Assembly: GCA_963746955.1 (NCBI GenBank)
Contig: CAVVDR010000002.1
Location: forward strand, 1 to 64,000
Length of the DNA stretch: 64,000 bases
Reading direction: 5' to 3'
Source: DASQBT01 sp963746955
Lineage (GTDB): Bacteria > Pseudomonadota > Gammaproteobacteria > Burkholderiales > Thiobacillaceae
The notes below the pieces were generated by a model, which made no database searches, was not told the origin of the DNA, and saw only the letters and a list, made by a program, of their open reading frames with translations. Made by a program: the position numbers and the translations under genes. The first letter of the stretch is position 1; every line of letters begins with the position of its first letter. Below are positions 52,941 to 62,950 of the stretch, piece by piece.

Positions 52941-53843
52941 CTAGGTTTTCAGTTTCTGAATCGCGTTCTGGATTTCCACAATGGCACGTTCGATCTCATC
53001 ATCCGAGATGGTCGCGGACTTGCCCGGCTGGGGCTTGTCGATTTGTGTGGTGAACACATTTTCCGGCAGCGACAGAGTGGAGATCGCTTCGGCACCAGGC
53101 CTCTTGGGCTCACCCCAGGTCATGGTCACCAGCGACAGGTTGTCACCATTTTCACCGCCGCGGAATTCGGCATGGTCCATGAGATGGCGCACTGCATCCT
53201 CCAGGCTGTAAGCCTGAAGGATCGCAGCAATTTCAGGAATGGTGACTGACCCCCAGATCCCATCCGAACACAGCAGCATGGTGTCGCCCTCATGTATTGG
53301 CATGGGCATGCTGCATTCCACCACTGGAGTCATGTAGCCGCCTAGACAGTTGCTGACCTTGTTGCGATCGGGATGGGTGAGGGCCTCCTGTTCGGAAATA
53401 AGGCCTTCACGAATTAACTGGGCGACGGCAGTGTGGTCTTCAGTGCGGGAAATTAATTTGCCTTCGCTGAAGTAATACAGGCGCGAGTCGCCCACATGGG
53501 CCCAGTACGCCATGCTATCCTGCACCACCACTGCCACGCAGGTGGTATGGGGAATTTCCAGCAAATCATGTTCAACTGCGTAGTCGTTGATGGCATAATG
53601 CGCCCGCAAAATCGTATCGTTGAGAAAGCCTTGCGGATCAGGCAGGCGGGGCTTGGCAATCCGCTGGAAATATTCGGTCAATATCTGCACGCCGATCTGG
53701 GCGGCAATCTCGCCATGCATGTGCCCGCCCATCCCATCGTTCACCACCATAAGCAGTGCATCCCGGCTGTAGGAATAGGCCACCCGGTCCTGGTTATTCT
53801 TGCGTCCTCCCTGTCTGGACGCCTGATATATGGTGAATTTCAT
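52941..53843 (-). CDS. PP2C-family serine/threonine phosphatase
   Basis: A 300-residue PPM phosphatase with metal motifs RQGGRKNNQDRVAYS (near 10-24), VVNDGMGGHMHGE (33-45), AHVGDSRLYYF and, late, LLCSDGIWGSV and GDNLSLVTM. The C-terminal 60 residues are a less conserved tail (EAISTLSLPENV). Placed between the kinase gene and rph, it probably reverses that kinase. Confidence 0.93.
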   Translation of the reverse strand: MKFTIYQASRQGGRKNNQDRVAYSYSRDALLMVVNDGMGGHMHGEIAAQIGVQILTEYFQRIAKPRLPDPQGFLNDTILRAHYAINDYAVEHDLLEIPHTTCVAVVVQDSMAYWAHVGDSRLYYFSEGKLISRTEDHTAVAQLIREGLISEQEALTHPDRNKVSNCLGGYMTPVVECSMPMPIHEGDTMLLCSDGIWGSVTIPEIAAILQAYSLEDAVRHLMDHAEFRGGENGDNLSLVTMTWGEPKRPGAEAISTLSLPENVFTTQIDKPQPGKSATISDDEIERAIVEIQNAIQKLKT

Positions 53844-53875
53844 CGTCTCGCGGTCTTCTTATGGCAATTGTCGAA

Positions 53876-54820
53876 TCAGAACAATTCCTTGTTGAGCGAC
53901 TTTTTCAGGCTCTTCAACAGGGAACGTTTGCGCGGTGCCAGGGCGGTGCCGTCCATGAGGATCTTTTGCAGCTTGAAAACGCTCTGCGGCCGTTCCATGT
54001 AATTCAGCCTCAGACACCAGTCTATCGTCTCCAGTAATTGGTCGGAATATTCCCCCACCCAGGTTTCGGTCGCTGGCTTCAGCCTGTCATCCAGGAGACG
54101 GGCGTCCGCGGCCTGCGGCGGGAAGCCCGCGAGACATGCATACATGCTGGCGCCCACACTATAGATGTCAGTCCATGGACCCAGCCGCTCGCGGTCTTGA
54201 TATTGCTCCAGAGCGGCAAAACCTGGCGTGTACATGGGTTGCAGGCGGGACTCTTCCAAGGTCAGGGTTTGCCGGGCGGCGCCAAAGTCGATAAGCACCG
54301 GCGAGCCGTCCTGGCGGATGTAAATATTCGAGGGCTTGATATCCAGGTGCAATAATTTGTGGGTGTGCACTTGACGAAGGCCGTTAAGAAGTTCGGCGAA
54401 TACGCGGCGGATCATCCCTTCTCGGACATTTTCCTTACGGGTCTGGATGTGCTGCTGCAGAGTCTTCCCCCGTTCATAGCGCATCACCATGTAAACCGTG
54501 TCATTTGCGCGGAAGAAATTTGTGACCCTGACGACATTAGGGTGATTGATCTTGGCGAGGGTCCGGCCTTCCTCGAAAAAGCACTTCATCCCATGGCGAA
54601 AGATTGACTGTGTGTCATCGCAACTGGCCTGAACCAGAGCCGAGCCCTCGGTGCGCAACGCCAACGCCCCGGGGAGGTACTCTTTGATCGCCACCGAGGT
54701 ATTTTCGATATCCTTGGCCAGATAGACCATGCTGAACCCGCCGCCGCCGATCTTGCGGACGATGCGATAGTCGCCTAGCGTGTAGCCAATTGGTAAAGCC
54801 TGGTTGGGTTGAGTCGCCAT
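53876..54820 (-). CDS. serine/threonine protein kinase
   Basis: A 314-residue Hanks-type kinase. The glycine loop is GGGGFSMVYLA (22-32), the lysine VAIKEYLPG (about 45), the catalytic loop HLDIKPSN (HRD replaced by HLD), and the DFGAAR metal site follows. No membrane helix or extracellular sensor is visible. The downstream PP2C gene makes a kinase/phosphatase pair with 32 bases between. The catalytic-loop Arg-to-Leu change marks it as an RD-less kinase, regulated differently from classical Pkn proteins. Confidence 0.92.
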   Translation of the reverse strand: MATQPNQALPIGYTLGDYRIVRKIGGGGFSMVYLAKDIENTSVAIKEYLPGALALRTEGSALVQASCDDTQSIFRHGMKCFFEEGRTLAKINHPNVVRVTNFFRANDTVYMVMRYERGKTLQQHIQTRKENVREGMIRRVFAELLNGLRQVHTHKLLHLDIKPSNIYIRQDGSPVLIDFGAARQTLTLEESRLQPMYTPGFAALEQYQDRERLGPWTDIYSVGASMYACLAGFPPQAADARLLDDRLKPATETWVGEYSDQLLETIDWCLRLNYMERPQSVFKLQKILMDGTALAPRKRSLLKSLKKSLNKELF

Positions 54821-54905
54821 AATTTATGGAAGTATTATCCTTTTTCCATCAGCCAGCGTCAGTGCGGCTGTGCACCCATTCCATCATCAAAGAAACACTA
54901 TCATC

Positions 54906-55769
54906 ATGATCGCCAGCATGACCGGCTTTGCCGCCCGACACGTCGATTTGGGGTTGGCCCAGGCCACCCTCGAACTACGTTCCGTCAACCAACGTTATCT
55001 GGAAATCAGCTTTCGTTTGCCGGAAGAACTGCGCCAGATGGAAACCGTGCTCAGGGAAATGATCAGCCAGCAGCTTTCGCGCGGCAAGGTGGAATGCCGG
55101 ATCGCGCTCGCCTTTCACTCCCAGACCAGTTCAAATATCGGCCTGAACGAGGCGATACTTGAGTCCTTGCTTGGCTGGCAAGACCAGGTAAGAGCCCGCT
55201 TTCCCGCAGCCATGCCGCTCACCGTCGCAGACCTTCTGCACTGGCCCGGCTTGGTGCGAACCGACCAGCCCGCGGCGAACTGGAATGAGCCACTGCTCGA
55301 GGCGGCGCGTCAACTCCTGCACGACCTGGTCAGCAGCCGGCGTCGGGAAGGCGACAAGCTGAAGCAGTTCCTGCTCAAGCGCCTGGCCGACTGTGAAGCG
55401 CAGATTACCACCCTGACTCCGCGATTGCCCGAAATCGTGGCCAGTTTCAAGGACAAGCTCGCCGCCCGCCTGAACGAGGCTCTGGGCCAGGAAAGTCATG
55501 AGCGACTTGCGCAGGAACTGGCCCTGTTCGCGCAAAAGATCGATGTGCAGGAGGAAATCTCTCGCCTGAGCGCCCATTTCGAAGAAATCCGGCGAGTGCT
55601 CGACAAGGGTGGCGCAGCAGGCAAGCGCCTGGATTTCCTAATGCAGGAATTGCATCGTGAAGCCAATACCCTGGGTACCAAGTCCGTGTCGGTGGAAATG
55701 TCCAATACATCGCTCGAGCTGAAAGTCATGATCGAGCAAATGCGTGAACAGGTTCAGAACATAGAATAG
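54906..55769 (+). CDS. yicC: YicC-family endoribonuclease
   Basis: A 287-residue YicC/YloC protein. The ATG at 54906 (MIASMTGFA) is the family's conserved start; the earlier ATG 54870 is not. Domain YicC-N (1-155) and DUF1732 (about 205-287, with DVQEEISRLSAHFEE and LDFLMQELHREANTLGTKS) are present. Members are RNases that affect mRNA and sRNA turnover. The gene is divergent from the kinase gene, with an 85-base spacer, and lies upstream of gmk as in other betaproteobacteria, although an intergenic insertion now separates them. Confidence 0.92.
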   Translation: MIASMTGFAARHVDLGLAQATLELRSVNQRYLEISFRLPEELRQMETVLREMISQQLSRGKVECRIALAFHSQTSSNIGLNEAILESLLGWQDQVRARFPAAMPLTVADLLHWPGLVRTDQPAANWNEPLLEAARQLLHDLVSSRRREGDKLKQFLLKRLADCEAQITTLTPRLPEIVASFKDKLAARLNEALGQESHERLAQELALFAQKIDVQEEISRLSAHFEEIRRVLDKGGAAGKRLDFLMQELHREANTLGTKSVSVEMSNTSLELKVMIEQMREQVQNIE

Positions 55770-56043
55770 CGTATCAGGCCGTTTCACTGCATCCCCAGAC
55801 CACTCCTTAAGTGATCTTTCCAGCTTGCTGATCTTGGCACAGTTGCGGGGCCCAGGACAGTAACGGTCTACAAAGGCAAGCGTCTTGGCGACCCACGCAC
55901 TCGGCTGACAGATCACGAATGAAGATTCTGCCTGATGAGCGAATGTGGCTGCCGGCGTGTTGCACCCAGTCGACATGCTTTGGCCAGGATTGAGAGTAAC
56001 ATTCCTGCTTGTCGGAATTGCTGGGATCTTTTCAGGGGGCGCT

Positions 56044-56490
56044 GTGTTCAAACGTATCTTGGTGGCCGTGGATGGCAGCCATACTGCGGAGCAGGCTTTG
56101 CAGGAAGCGATCAAGTTGGCCAGGGAACTTCAGGCACAACTTCGGATCGTGCACGCGGTCGATATCGTAAACATCAACCTGGGCGCAGAATTTCCCAATC
56201 TGTCCGCGATATCCGATGCCATGACCAAGCGCGGACAGCAAATTCTAGTCAACGCAGAGGCTGTGGCGCGAGAAACCGGGATAACAGCCGAAACCCAGTT
56301 GATCGAAATCGACACTATTGGTCACACTGTCCCGGAGATGATCGCGGGCGCGGCTGAGGCGTGGCCCGCAGACCTTATCGTTATTTGCACACATGGCCGC
56401 AGGGGGCTGAGCCACCTGTTCCTGGGCAGCGTCGCCGAGGGGGTAGTGCGAGTCGCCACGAAACCGGTTCTGCTGATCCGCGGGACGTAG
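56044..56490 (+). CDS. universal stress protein, UspA family
   Basis: A 148-residue single-domain Usp. The GTG at 56044 follows CAGGGGG; the frame opens earlier (55945), but homology begins at VFKRILVAVDGS. The ATP-binding site GRRGLSHLFLGSVAEGV matches the G-2x-G-9x-G(S/T) pattern, suggesting an ATP-binding type. It is absent from the gmk-yicC order of related species, so it may have been inserted here. Confidence 0.9.
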   Translation: MFKRILVAVDGSHTAEQALQEAIKLARELQAQLRIVHAVDIVNINLGAEFPNLSAISDAMTKRGQQILVNAEAVARETGITAETQLIEIDTIGHTVPEMIAGAAEAWPADLIVICTHGRRGLSHLFLGSVAEGVVRVATKPVLLIRGT

Positions 56491-57274
56491 ACGCCGCGTG
56501 TCCGTTGAGGTGGTACGCATCTGCATGTCCGATGCCCGCTTATCGCCATCCGGGACGCCTTCATACCCTTGCCGGTCACGGAAAACAAAAAATTGACTCG
56601 CTTCCGTGACTGGCACCCACACCTCTCCCCTACCGATCTCTGTCTGACATCGCCGTGTCCCACACGGCGGCTACGTTCGGGATGATAGCTTTCGCATCAG
56701 ACCCACTGCAATGCCGCTCAGCGTTCATTGACATGACAGTCCGCAGTCTTGACTGGCCCGCCATTAAGCAACTTCAGCAAACTGGCGCTCCTCGGCCGGA
56801 CTTGCGCCCCAGATGGATTCCGACGAAGTGGCGCGTGGCGGCCGAGTCGTAAAGGACCTCTTCCGCTACCGGGCCGCACAGGTTGAACCACTGTTGCAGG
56901 GTGCCGCATTCCTTTCCTCCTCATCGTGGTCAGCATTCGACAAAGAATAGGATTGTTCAATGACTTTTCCAAAGGCTCCTTAATTGCTCTTCTCAATTCT
57001 TAAGCGGATAGCTGCGACTTCCAATATTGAATTGGGGAACCGCAGGCGCAAGGACTTCCCCGAATTCGTTGCGATCGCCGTCACGAGCGCCTGGCAACGG
57101 TTATCCCGGTGCGAAACGCGCCACGGTTTAGATGGCAAAATGGGGGCACACTGTCACAAGTCGTCTACCCACGTATCTGCGATTAGCAAGGACAAAATGA
57201 GCAATGCCGATATTTGACGAGGCTTCGGGGCCACACTTAAGCTATAGGTTCAATGGAGTGATCCAAGGCAAAGC
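56491..57274. other. long gene-free stretch with an IS5 scrap
   Basis: This 784-base region between uspA and gmk holds no supported gene except the IS5 transposase fragment (next entry). Short open frames on both strands are compositionally mixed and unrecognised. It breaks the usual yicC-gmk neighbourhood. Confidence 0.6.
56774..56911 (-). pseudogene. IS5-family transposase fragment
   Basis: The minus-strand frame reads GTLQQWFNLCGPVAEE, then VLYDSAATRHFVGIHLGRK, matching the LQQWFNL...EALYDS..MR.FVGIDLG block found in IS5 transposases. It breaks off after 46 codons and no remainder is seen. This is residual IS debris. Confidence 0.6.
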
Positions 57275-57937
57275 ATGAGTGAAACAGACATTCCCCGCGT
57301 CAGTGCGAACTCAGGCCATGGACGATTGCTGATCATCTCCGCGCCGTCCGGAGCAGGCAAGACTACGTTGGTGCGCGCCCTGCTCAAGGCCGATCCAGCC
57401 ATTCGACTGTCCATCTCCTACACCACTCGCGCACCTCGCCCTGGCGAGACCAATGGCAAGGACTACCACTTCGTCGGCAAACAGGAGTTTCTTGCCATGG
57501 CAAGCCATGGCGAATTGCTGGAGAGCGCAGAGGTTTACGGCAATTATTACGGGACATCCGGGGCATGGATCGGACGCGAACTAACCGCCGGCCGAGATAT
57601 CCTGCTGGAAATCGACTGGCAGGGCGCTGCCCAGGTGAGAAGGCAATTCCCGGACGCGCTCTGCATCTTCATCCTTCCGCCGTCACTGCATGCATTGCGC
57701 AACCGGTTGGTGAATCGGGCACAGGACAATCAGGAAGTGATAGAGAAACGGCTGGCGGCCGCCGCAGAGGATATCAGCCACGCAGCAGAGTTTGACTATA
57801 TAATCGTCAATGACGACTTTGACGAGGCTTTGCTTGATCTGGGCGCGGTGGTCAGGGCGTCCCGCCTGACCGCAGCCCGCCAGGCTGACCGCCTTGAATA
57901 TCTGTTTGGCCAGCTCAATTCGCAGGTTCAGGGGTAA
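57275..57937 (+). CDS. gmk: guanylate kinase
   Basis: Phosphorylates GMP to GDP. It has 220 residues with the P loop SAPSGAGKTT (22-31), GMP-binding SISYTTRAPRPGE and NGKDYHF. An N-terminal extension of about 12 residues precedes the core. It is followed by rpoZ after 32 bases. Confidence 0.97.
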   Translation: MSETDIPRVSANSGHGRLLIISAPSGAGKTTLVRALLKADPAIRLSISYTTRAPRPGETNGKDYHFVGKQEFLAMASHGELLESAEVYGNYYGTSGAWIGRELTAGRDILLEIDWQGAAQVRRQFPDALCIFILPPSLHALRNRLVNRAQDNQEVIEKRLAAAAEDISHAAEFDYIIVNDDFDEALLDLGAVVRASRLTAARQADRLEYLFGQLNSQVQG

Positions 57938-57969
57938 GCCGGCCTTGTTGACTCACTTTGGAGATATTG

Positions 57970-58173
57970 ATGGCCCGCATCACCGTAGATGACTGCATCC
58001 AGAAGATTCCTAACCGCTTCGAACTTACTCTGGCGGCTACCTACCGCGCGCGACAGATTGCCCAGGGATCCGAGTCGATGGTGGACAGCAGGGATAAGCC
58101 CACAGTAACCGCGCTGCGGGAAATTGCCGCCGGAAAGGTTGGCCTTGAGATCCTCAATCGGGGCAAAGCCTAA
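57970..58173 (+). CDS. rpoZ: RNA polymerase omega subunit
   Basis: A 67-residue small RNA polymerase subunit, MARITVDDCIQKIPNRFELT, with the conserved RARQI and KPTVTALREIAAGK segments. ATG 57970 is preceded by TTGGAGA; the upstream TTG frame at 57958 is not needed. Its 3' end overlaps the possible spoT start region. Confidence 0.96.
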   Translation: MARITVDDCIQKIPNRFELTLAATYRARQIAQGSESMVDSRDKPTVTALREIAAGKVGLEILNRGKA

Positions 58174-60355
58174 GCCCGTTCTTTCGCCCCCGACAGTTCC
58201 GGCTGGCGACAAGCCGGAGAGCGAGTTTGTCGTTCTCGCCAGTCAGCTGGCCTACCTTTCTCCGCCTGATCTGGCCCTGGTCCTCAGCGCTTTCGAAACC
58301 AGCCGCGATGCGCATGCCGGCCAGTTCCGCAAGAGTGGTGAACCCTACATTTCCCATCCCCTGGCTGTAGCCGGCATTCTTGCGCAATGGCATCTTGACC
58401 CCCAGGCCCTGGCTGCCGCCTTGCTGCATGATGTGGTGGAGGACACGGGTGCCAGCACCGAACAGATCAAGGAACGTTTTGGCGCCGCCGTTGCCCGCAT
58501 CGTGGAAGGCGTGTCAAAGCTCGACAAACTTTCGTTCGCTTCGGAGCAACACGCCCAGGCGGAGAATTTTCGCAAGATGCTGTTGGCCATGGCCCAGGAC
58601 GTCCGGGTCATTCTTGTCAAACTGGCAGACCGGCTGCACAACATGCGCACCATGTCCTCCATGGGTTTGGACAAGCGCAAGCGCATATCCGCCGAAACCC
58701 TGGAGATCTACGCGCCGATCGCCAACCGGCTCGGCCTCTACCCTGTGTACCGGGAACTGGATGATCTGGCCTTCCGCTATCTGTATCCAAACCGTTTCCG
58801 CGTGCTCTCAAAGGCGGTCATGGATGCGCGTGGCAATCGACGCGCGCTGGTGGCAAAGGTGGAACTGGCGATCCAGGAGAAACTCGCTCAGGCCGGCGTC
58901 GACGCGCTCGTCACCGGGCGGGAAAAACACCTGTACAGCATCTACAGCAAGATGCAGGAAAAGAACCTGGCATTTACCGAGGTATTCGATATCTATGGCT
59001 TCCGTGTGGTGGTCAAGGATGTGCCTTCCTGTTACCTGGCTCTCGGCGCGTTGCACGCCCTGTACAAGCCGATACCGGGGAAATTCAAGGATTACATCGC
59101 CATCCACAAGGCCAACGGCTACCAGTCCCTGCACTCCATCCTGTTCGGCCCCCAGGGCACACCCATCGAAATCCAGATTCGCACCCACGACATGCACCGG
59201 GTGGCGGAAGCGGGCATTGCCTCACACTGGTTATACAAGAGCCCGGATGTCGCCCTCAACGATGTTCAGCAGGGTGCCTACCGGTGGCTCCAATCGCTGC
59301 TGGAGATCCAGGCAGACAGCAAGGACTCGCCCGAATTTCTCGAACACGTCAAGGTGGACCTGTTTCCGGACGAGGTTTATGTATTCACTCCCAAGGGCAA
59401 GATCATGTCCCTGCCGCGCGGCGCCACCGCCGTCGACTTCGCCTACGCGGTACATACCGATGTCGGCAGCCACTGCGTGGCGGTCAAGATCAATCATGAA
59501 CTGATGCCGCTGCGCACGCAGCTGCGCAACGGCGACCATGTCGATATCATCACCGCGTCCAGCGCATGGCCCAATGCCGCATGGCTTAACTTCGTCGTCA
59601 CCGGCAAGGCTCGTTCCCATATCCGCCACTATCTGCGCACCGCCAAGGCGGAGGAATCCGCCAAGCTGGGCCAAGGGCTGCTGGCCAATGCGATGAAGGC
59701 CCTCAACCCCGACGCCCCCAGTCCTTCCCTCGCGCAATTGCAGAAGGCAGCGCGTGAAACCCACAACCGCACGGTGGAAGAGCTGTACGCCGATATGGGC
59801 CTGGGACGCAAACTGCCCATGGTAGTCGCCCACCAGTTGCTGCATCTGATGGGCGACGAATCCGGCCACCCGCCCCATCCGCAAAGCATCACCATTCATG
59901 GCACCGAGGGCGTGGCCGTGGAACTGGCCAAGTGCTGCCACCCCATTCCCGGCGATCCTATCCTGGGGTTCATCCACAAGGACCGCGGACTCATCATCCA
60001 TACCCATGATTGCCCCAGCATCAGAGGATTTCGCGCCGACCCGGAAAAATGGCTGGACGTGGAGTGGGAAACGCCGTCGGGACACCTGTTCGACGTCGCC
60101 ATCAAAGTGGTGGTCGCCAACCGGCGCGGTGTGCTGGCTAAGGTGGCAGCCGCCATTTCCGAGCAGGGTATCAACATAGGCAATATCGCGATGGAAGAGG
60201 AGGACGGCAGTCCCTACACCGTACTTTTTTTCACCCTGCAGGTGGAAAGCCGGATCCACCTGGCCAACATCATGCGCTCGCTCCGCACCCTGCCCGACGT
60301 GGTTCGTATTTACCGCGTCAAGAGCCGCAAGGATGGCCGGGCGCAGGCCCAGTAA
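58124..60355 (+). CDS. spoT: (p)ppGpp synthetase/hydrolase SpoT (RelA/SpoT family)
   Basis: Bifunctional alarmone enzyme. Domain order: HD hydrolase (LLHDVVEDTG near 100), synthetase with GKFKDYI and YQSLHS/IEIQIRT (near 320-360), TGS (FTPKGKIMSLPRGATAVDFAY near 425) and C-terminal ACT (near 660-740). The HD residues are intact, supporting hydrolase activity. The start is uncertain: the frame opens with TTG at 58124, with TTG 58139 and 58145 as alternatives, all inside the rpoZ 3' end. Length up to 743 residues. Confidence 0.93.
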   Translation: MPPERLALRSSIGAKPKPVLSPPTVPAGDKPESEFVVLASQLAYLSPPDLALVLSAFETSRDAHAGQFRKSGEPYISHPLAVAGILAQWHLDPQALAAALLHDVVEDTGASTEQIKERFGAAVARIVEGVSKLDKLSFASEQHAQAENFRKMLLAMAQDVRVILVKLADRLHNMRTMSSMGLDKRKRISAETLEIYAPIANRLGLYPVYRELDDLAFRYLYPNRFRVLSKAVMDARGNRRALVAKVELAIQEKLAQAGVDALVTGREKHLYSIYSKMQEKNLAFTEVFDIYGFRVVVKDVPSCYLALGALHALYKPIPGKFKDYIAIHKANGYQSLHSILFGPQGTPIEIQIRTHDMHRVAEAGIASHWLYKSPDVALNDVQQGAYRWLQSLLEIQADSKDSPEFLEHVKVDLFPDEVYVFTPKGKIMSLPRGATAVDFAYAVHTDVGSHCVAVKINHELMPLRTQLRNGDHVDIITASSAWPNAAWLNFVVTGKARSHIRHYLRTAKAEESAKLGQGLLANAMKALNPDAPSPSLAQLQKAARETHNRTVEELYADMGLGRKLPMVVAHQLLHLMGDESGHPPHPQSITIHGTEGVAVELAKCCHPIPGDPILGFIHKDRGLIIHTHDCPSIRGFRADPEKWLDVEWETPSGHLFDVAIKVVVANRRGVLAKVAAAISEQGINIGNIAMEEEDGSPYTVLFFTLQVESRIHLANIMRSLRTLPDVVRIYRVKSRKDGRAQAQ

Positions 60356-60403
60356 GCGCCGCAGGTATTACAATCCGGGAAACGATTTCTACCGGATGCC
60401 ATC

Positions 60404-60784
60404 ATGAGCAAGACCATCGTCTCCACTGCAAGCGCACCTGCTGCGATCGGCACCTATTCTCAGGCGGTCAGGGCAAACAACACGGTTTATCTTTCCGGCC
60501 AAATCGGCCTGGACCCGGTGCGCATGGAACTGGAAGAAGGAGTTGAGGCCCAGATCCACCGCGTGTTCCGCAATCTGCAGGCGGTGGCCATTGCCGCGAG
60601 CGGCAGCCTGTCGGACGTGGTCAAGCTCAACGTGTTCCTCACTGACTTGGCGCACTTTGCCAAGGTCAACGAAATCATGGCCCAATATTTCACCCAGCCC
60701 TATCCGGCCCGCGCTGCTGTTGGCGTGGCGCAGCTTCCACGCGGCGCACTGGTGGAAGCGGATGCGATCATGGTCCTGGCCTGA
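60404..60784 (+). CDS. ridA: RidA-family reactive imine deaminase
   Basis: A 126-residue Rid protein that hydrolyses reactive enamine/imine intermediates from amino-acid enzymes. It has APAAIGTYSQAVRANNTVYLSGQIGLDP near the N terminus (split here as APAAIGTYSQAV and VYLSGQIGLDP) and PARAAVGVAQLPRGALVEAD with the substrate-binding Arg near the end. It lies between spoT and recG, 48 bases from spoT. Confidence 0.95.
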   Translation: MSKTIVSTASAPAAIGTYSQAVRANNTVYLSGQIGLDPVRMELEEGVEAQIHRVFRNLQAVAIAASGSLSDVVKLNVFLTDLAHFAKVNEIMAQYFTQPYPARAAVGVAQLPRGALVEADAIMVLA

Positions 60785-60789
60785 CAGGC

Positions 60790-62844
60790 TTGTCGCAGAC
60801 GTCCGCCTTTCCGGTCAGCGACAGCGTCCGGGCAAAGCTGGACAAGCTGGGAATCGCCCGCGACGTTGACCTCATTCTTCACCTTCCGCTACGCTGGGAG
60901 GACGAGACCCGGATTGTTCCGATACGCGATCTCAGACCCGCGATGCCGGCCCAGATCCAGGCCGCGATCGAGCACGCGGAAATCAGCTACAAGCCGCGCC
61001 GCACCCTGCACCTGATCGTCGCGGACGAGAGTGGGCAGCTTGCCATCCGCTTCCTGAATTTCTACCCCAGCCAAGTGAAGGAATTCCAGCCCGGCAGCCA
61101 GTTTCGCTTCAACGGCGAGGTGCGCGGCGGGATGTTTGGGCTGGAAATGGTGCACCCGCGCTACCGCCCAACCTCACCCGACGCCCCGCTGCCGCAAGCC
61201 CTCACGCCCGTTTATCCGACCACTGCGGGTCTCTCGCAAACGACCTTGCGCCGTCTGATCGAAAAGGCTCTGGGCACTGAAGCCCTTACCGACACCCTGC
61301 CTGAGGCCATGCTTCGCCCCCTGTCCCTGCCCACTTTCGATTGGGCGGTTCGGGCCCTGCATCATCCGCCTCCGGACCTTGCCTATGGTTTGGCAAACAA
61401 CCGCAGTCACCCGGCCTTCCGGCGGCTGATATTCGACGAACTTCTGGCGCAGCAGCTTTCCCTGCGCCAGGCAAAGAAGCGCCAGAAGAAGCTTGTCGCT
61501 CCCGCATTAAAGGCTGTCAATACTCTGGCTGAACGTCTGCTCGCCCTGCTGCCTTTTCGCCTGACTGCCGCGCAGGAGCAGGTTTGGAAAGTAATCCGCG
61601 CGGACCTCACAAACCCGCACCCGATGCGTCGGCTGCTCCAAGGCGATGTCGGTAGTGGCAAGACGGTGGTGGCTGCGCTGGCATGCCTGCAGGCGGTGGA
61701 AAATGGCTGGCAGGCGGCCCTGATGGCGCCCACTGAAATTCTCGCTGAACAGCATTACCGCAAGTTTGCCGAATGGCTCGCGCCGCTCGGGGTATCCCTC
61801 GCCTGGCTGTCTTCCTCGCTTGCACGCAAGGACAAGTTCGCTGCGCTGCACGGCATTGCCAGCGGAGAAATCCAGATCGCGCTCGGTACGCATGCTCTGT
61901 TCCAGAACGATGTGGTCTTCCACCGCTTGGGCCTCACCATCGTGGATGAGCAGCACCGCTTCGGCGTGGCCCAGCGGCTGGCCCTTCAGGATAAAGGCAA
62001 GACGCCTCACCCGGCACCTCTCACTCCCCATGTCCTAATGATGTCCGCCACCCCGATCCCCCGCACCCTGGCCATGAGCTATTACGCCGACCTCGACGTT
62101 TCGGTCATCGACGAATTGCCTCCCGGACGGAGCCCCGTGGTTACCAAGCTGGTTTCAAGCAACCGGCGCGATGAAGTACTGGCACGGGTGAGGCGGATTT
62201 GCCAGGAGGGCGGGCAAGCCTACTGGGTCTGCCCGCTGATCGAGGAATCAGACAAATTGCAGTTACAAACTGCGCTCGATACTTATGCCACGCTTCGCGC
62301 CCAATTGCCGGAGTTGTCCATCGGCCTGATCCATGGCCGTATGAAAGCGGAGGAAAAGAACGCGGCGATGGCGGCATTCAAGTCCGGTGTCCTGCAACTG
62401 CTGGTGGCCACTACCGTGATTGAAGTGGGTGTGGATGTGCCCAACGCCAGTCTCATGGTGATAGAACATGCCGAGCGCATGGGCCTGGCCCAGCTCCATC
62501 AATTGCGCGGACGGGTGGGTCGCGGCAGCCGCGAATCGGTGTGTGTGCTGCTGTACCAGGAGCCCTTGAGCGAACTCGCGCGCGCGCGCCTGAAGATTAT
62601 TTACGAATCCACCGACGGGTTTGAGATTGCACGCAAAGATCTGTTGCTGCGCGGCCCGGGAGAATTATTGGGGGCCAGGCAAAGCGGGGTTCCCCTGCTG
62701 CGCTTTGCCGACCCGGAACACGATACGGATCTGCTCGAAGTGTCGGCCCGGCTGGCCGACACTTTGTTGACGCAATCTCCCGACCAGGCCAGACGGCACC
62801 TGATCCGCTGGTTTGGCGAGCGCCAACAGTTCGAGCGTGGTTGA
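60790..62844 (+). CDS. recG: ATP-dependent DNA helicase RecG
   Basis: Reverses stalled replication forks. It has 684 residues with an N-terminal wedge domain, Walker A GDVGSGKT near 285, Walker B DEQHRFG (DEQH, near 385), helicase C motif and LHQLRGRVGRGS. It starts with TTG at 60790, six bases beyond the ridA stop. Length is normal. Confidence 0.95.
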   Translation: MSQTSAFPVSDSVRAKLDKLGIARDVDLILHLPLRWEDETRIVPIRDLRPAMPAQIQAAIEHAEISYKPRRTLHLIVADESGQLAIRFLNFYPSQVKEFQPGSQFRFNGEVRGGMFGLEMVHPRYRPTSPDAPLPQALTPVYPTTAGLSQTTLRRLIEKALGTEALTDTLPEAMLRPLSLPTFDWAVRALHHPPPDLAYGLANNRSHPAFRRLIFDELLAQQLSLRQAKKRQKKLVAPALKAVNTLAERLLALLPFRLTAAQEQVWKVIRADLTNPHPMRRLLQGDVGSGKTVVAALACLQAVENGWQAALMAPTEILAEQHYRKFAEWLAPLGVSLAWLSSSLARKDKFAALHGIASGEIQIALGTHALFQNDVVFHRLGLTIVDEQHRFGVAQRLALQDKGKTPHPAPLTPHVLMMSATPIPRTLAMSYYADLDVSVIDELPPGRSPVVTKLVSSNRRDEVLARVRRICQEGGQAYWVCPLIEESDKLQLQTALDTYATLRAQLPELSIGLIHGRMKAEEKNAAMAAFKSGVLQLLVATTVIEVGVDVPNASLMVIEHAERMGLAQLHQLRGRVGRGSRESVCVLLYQEPLSELARARLKIIYESTDGFEIARKDLLLRGPGELLGARQSGVPLLRFADPEHDTDLLEVSARLADTLLTQSPDQARRHLIRWFGERQQFERG

Positions 62845-62950
62845 TGACCAACCTCGGCGACTTCGTGCATTACGCTGACTGGCCGCAATCATGGCCCAGC
62901 GTTCCAGGTTTACATTTGGCATAATGCCGGTTTAACGTTTAGAACCCCGT

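Noticed and set aside
55638..56114. A 158-codon minus-strand frame over the yicC end and the spacer
   Set aside because: A third of it is antisense to yicC; the rest (about 55770-56043) is not recognised and I see no supported gene there.
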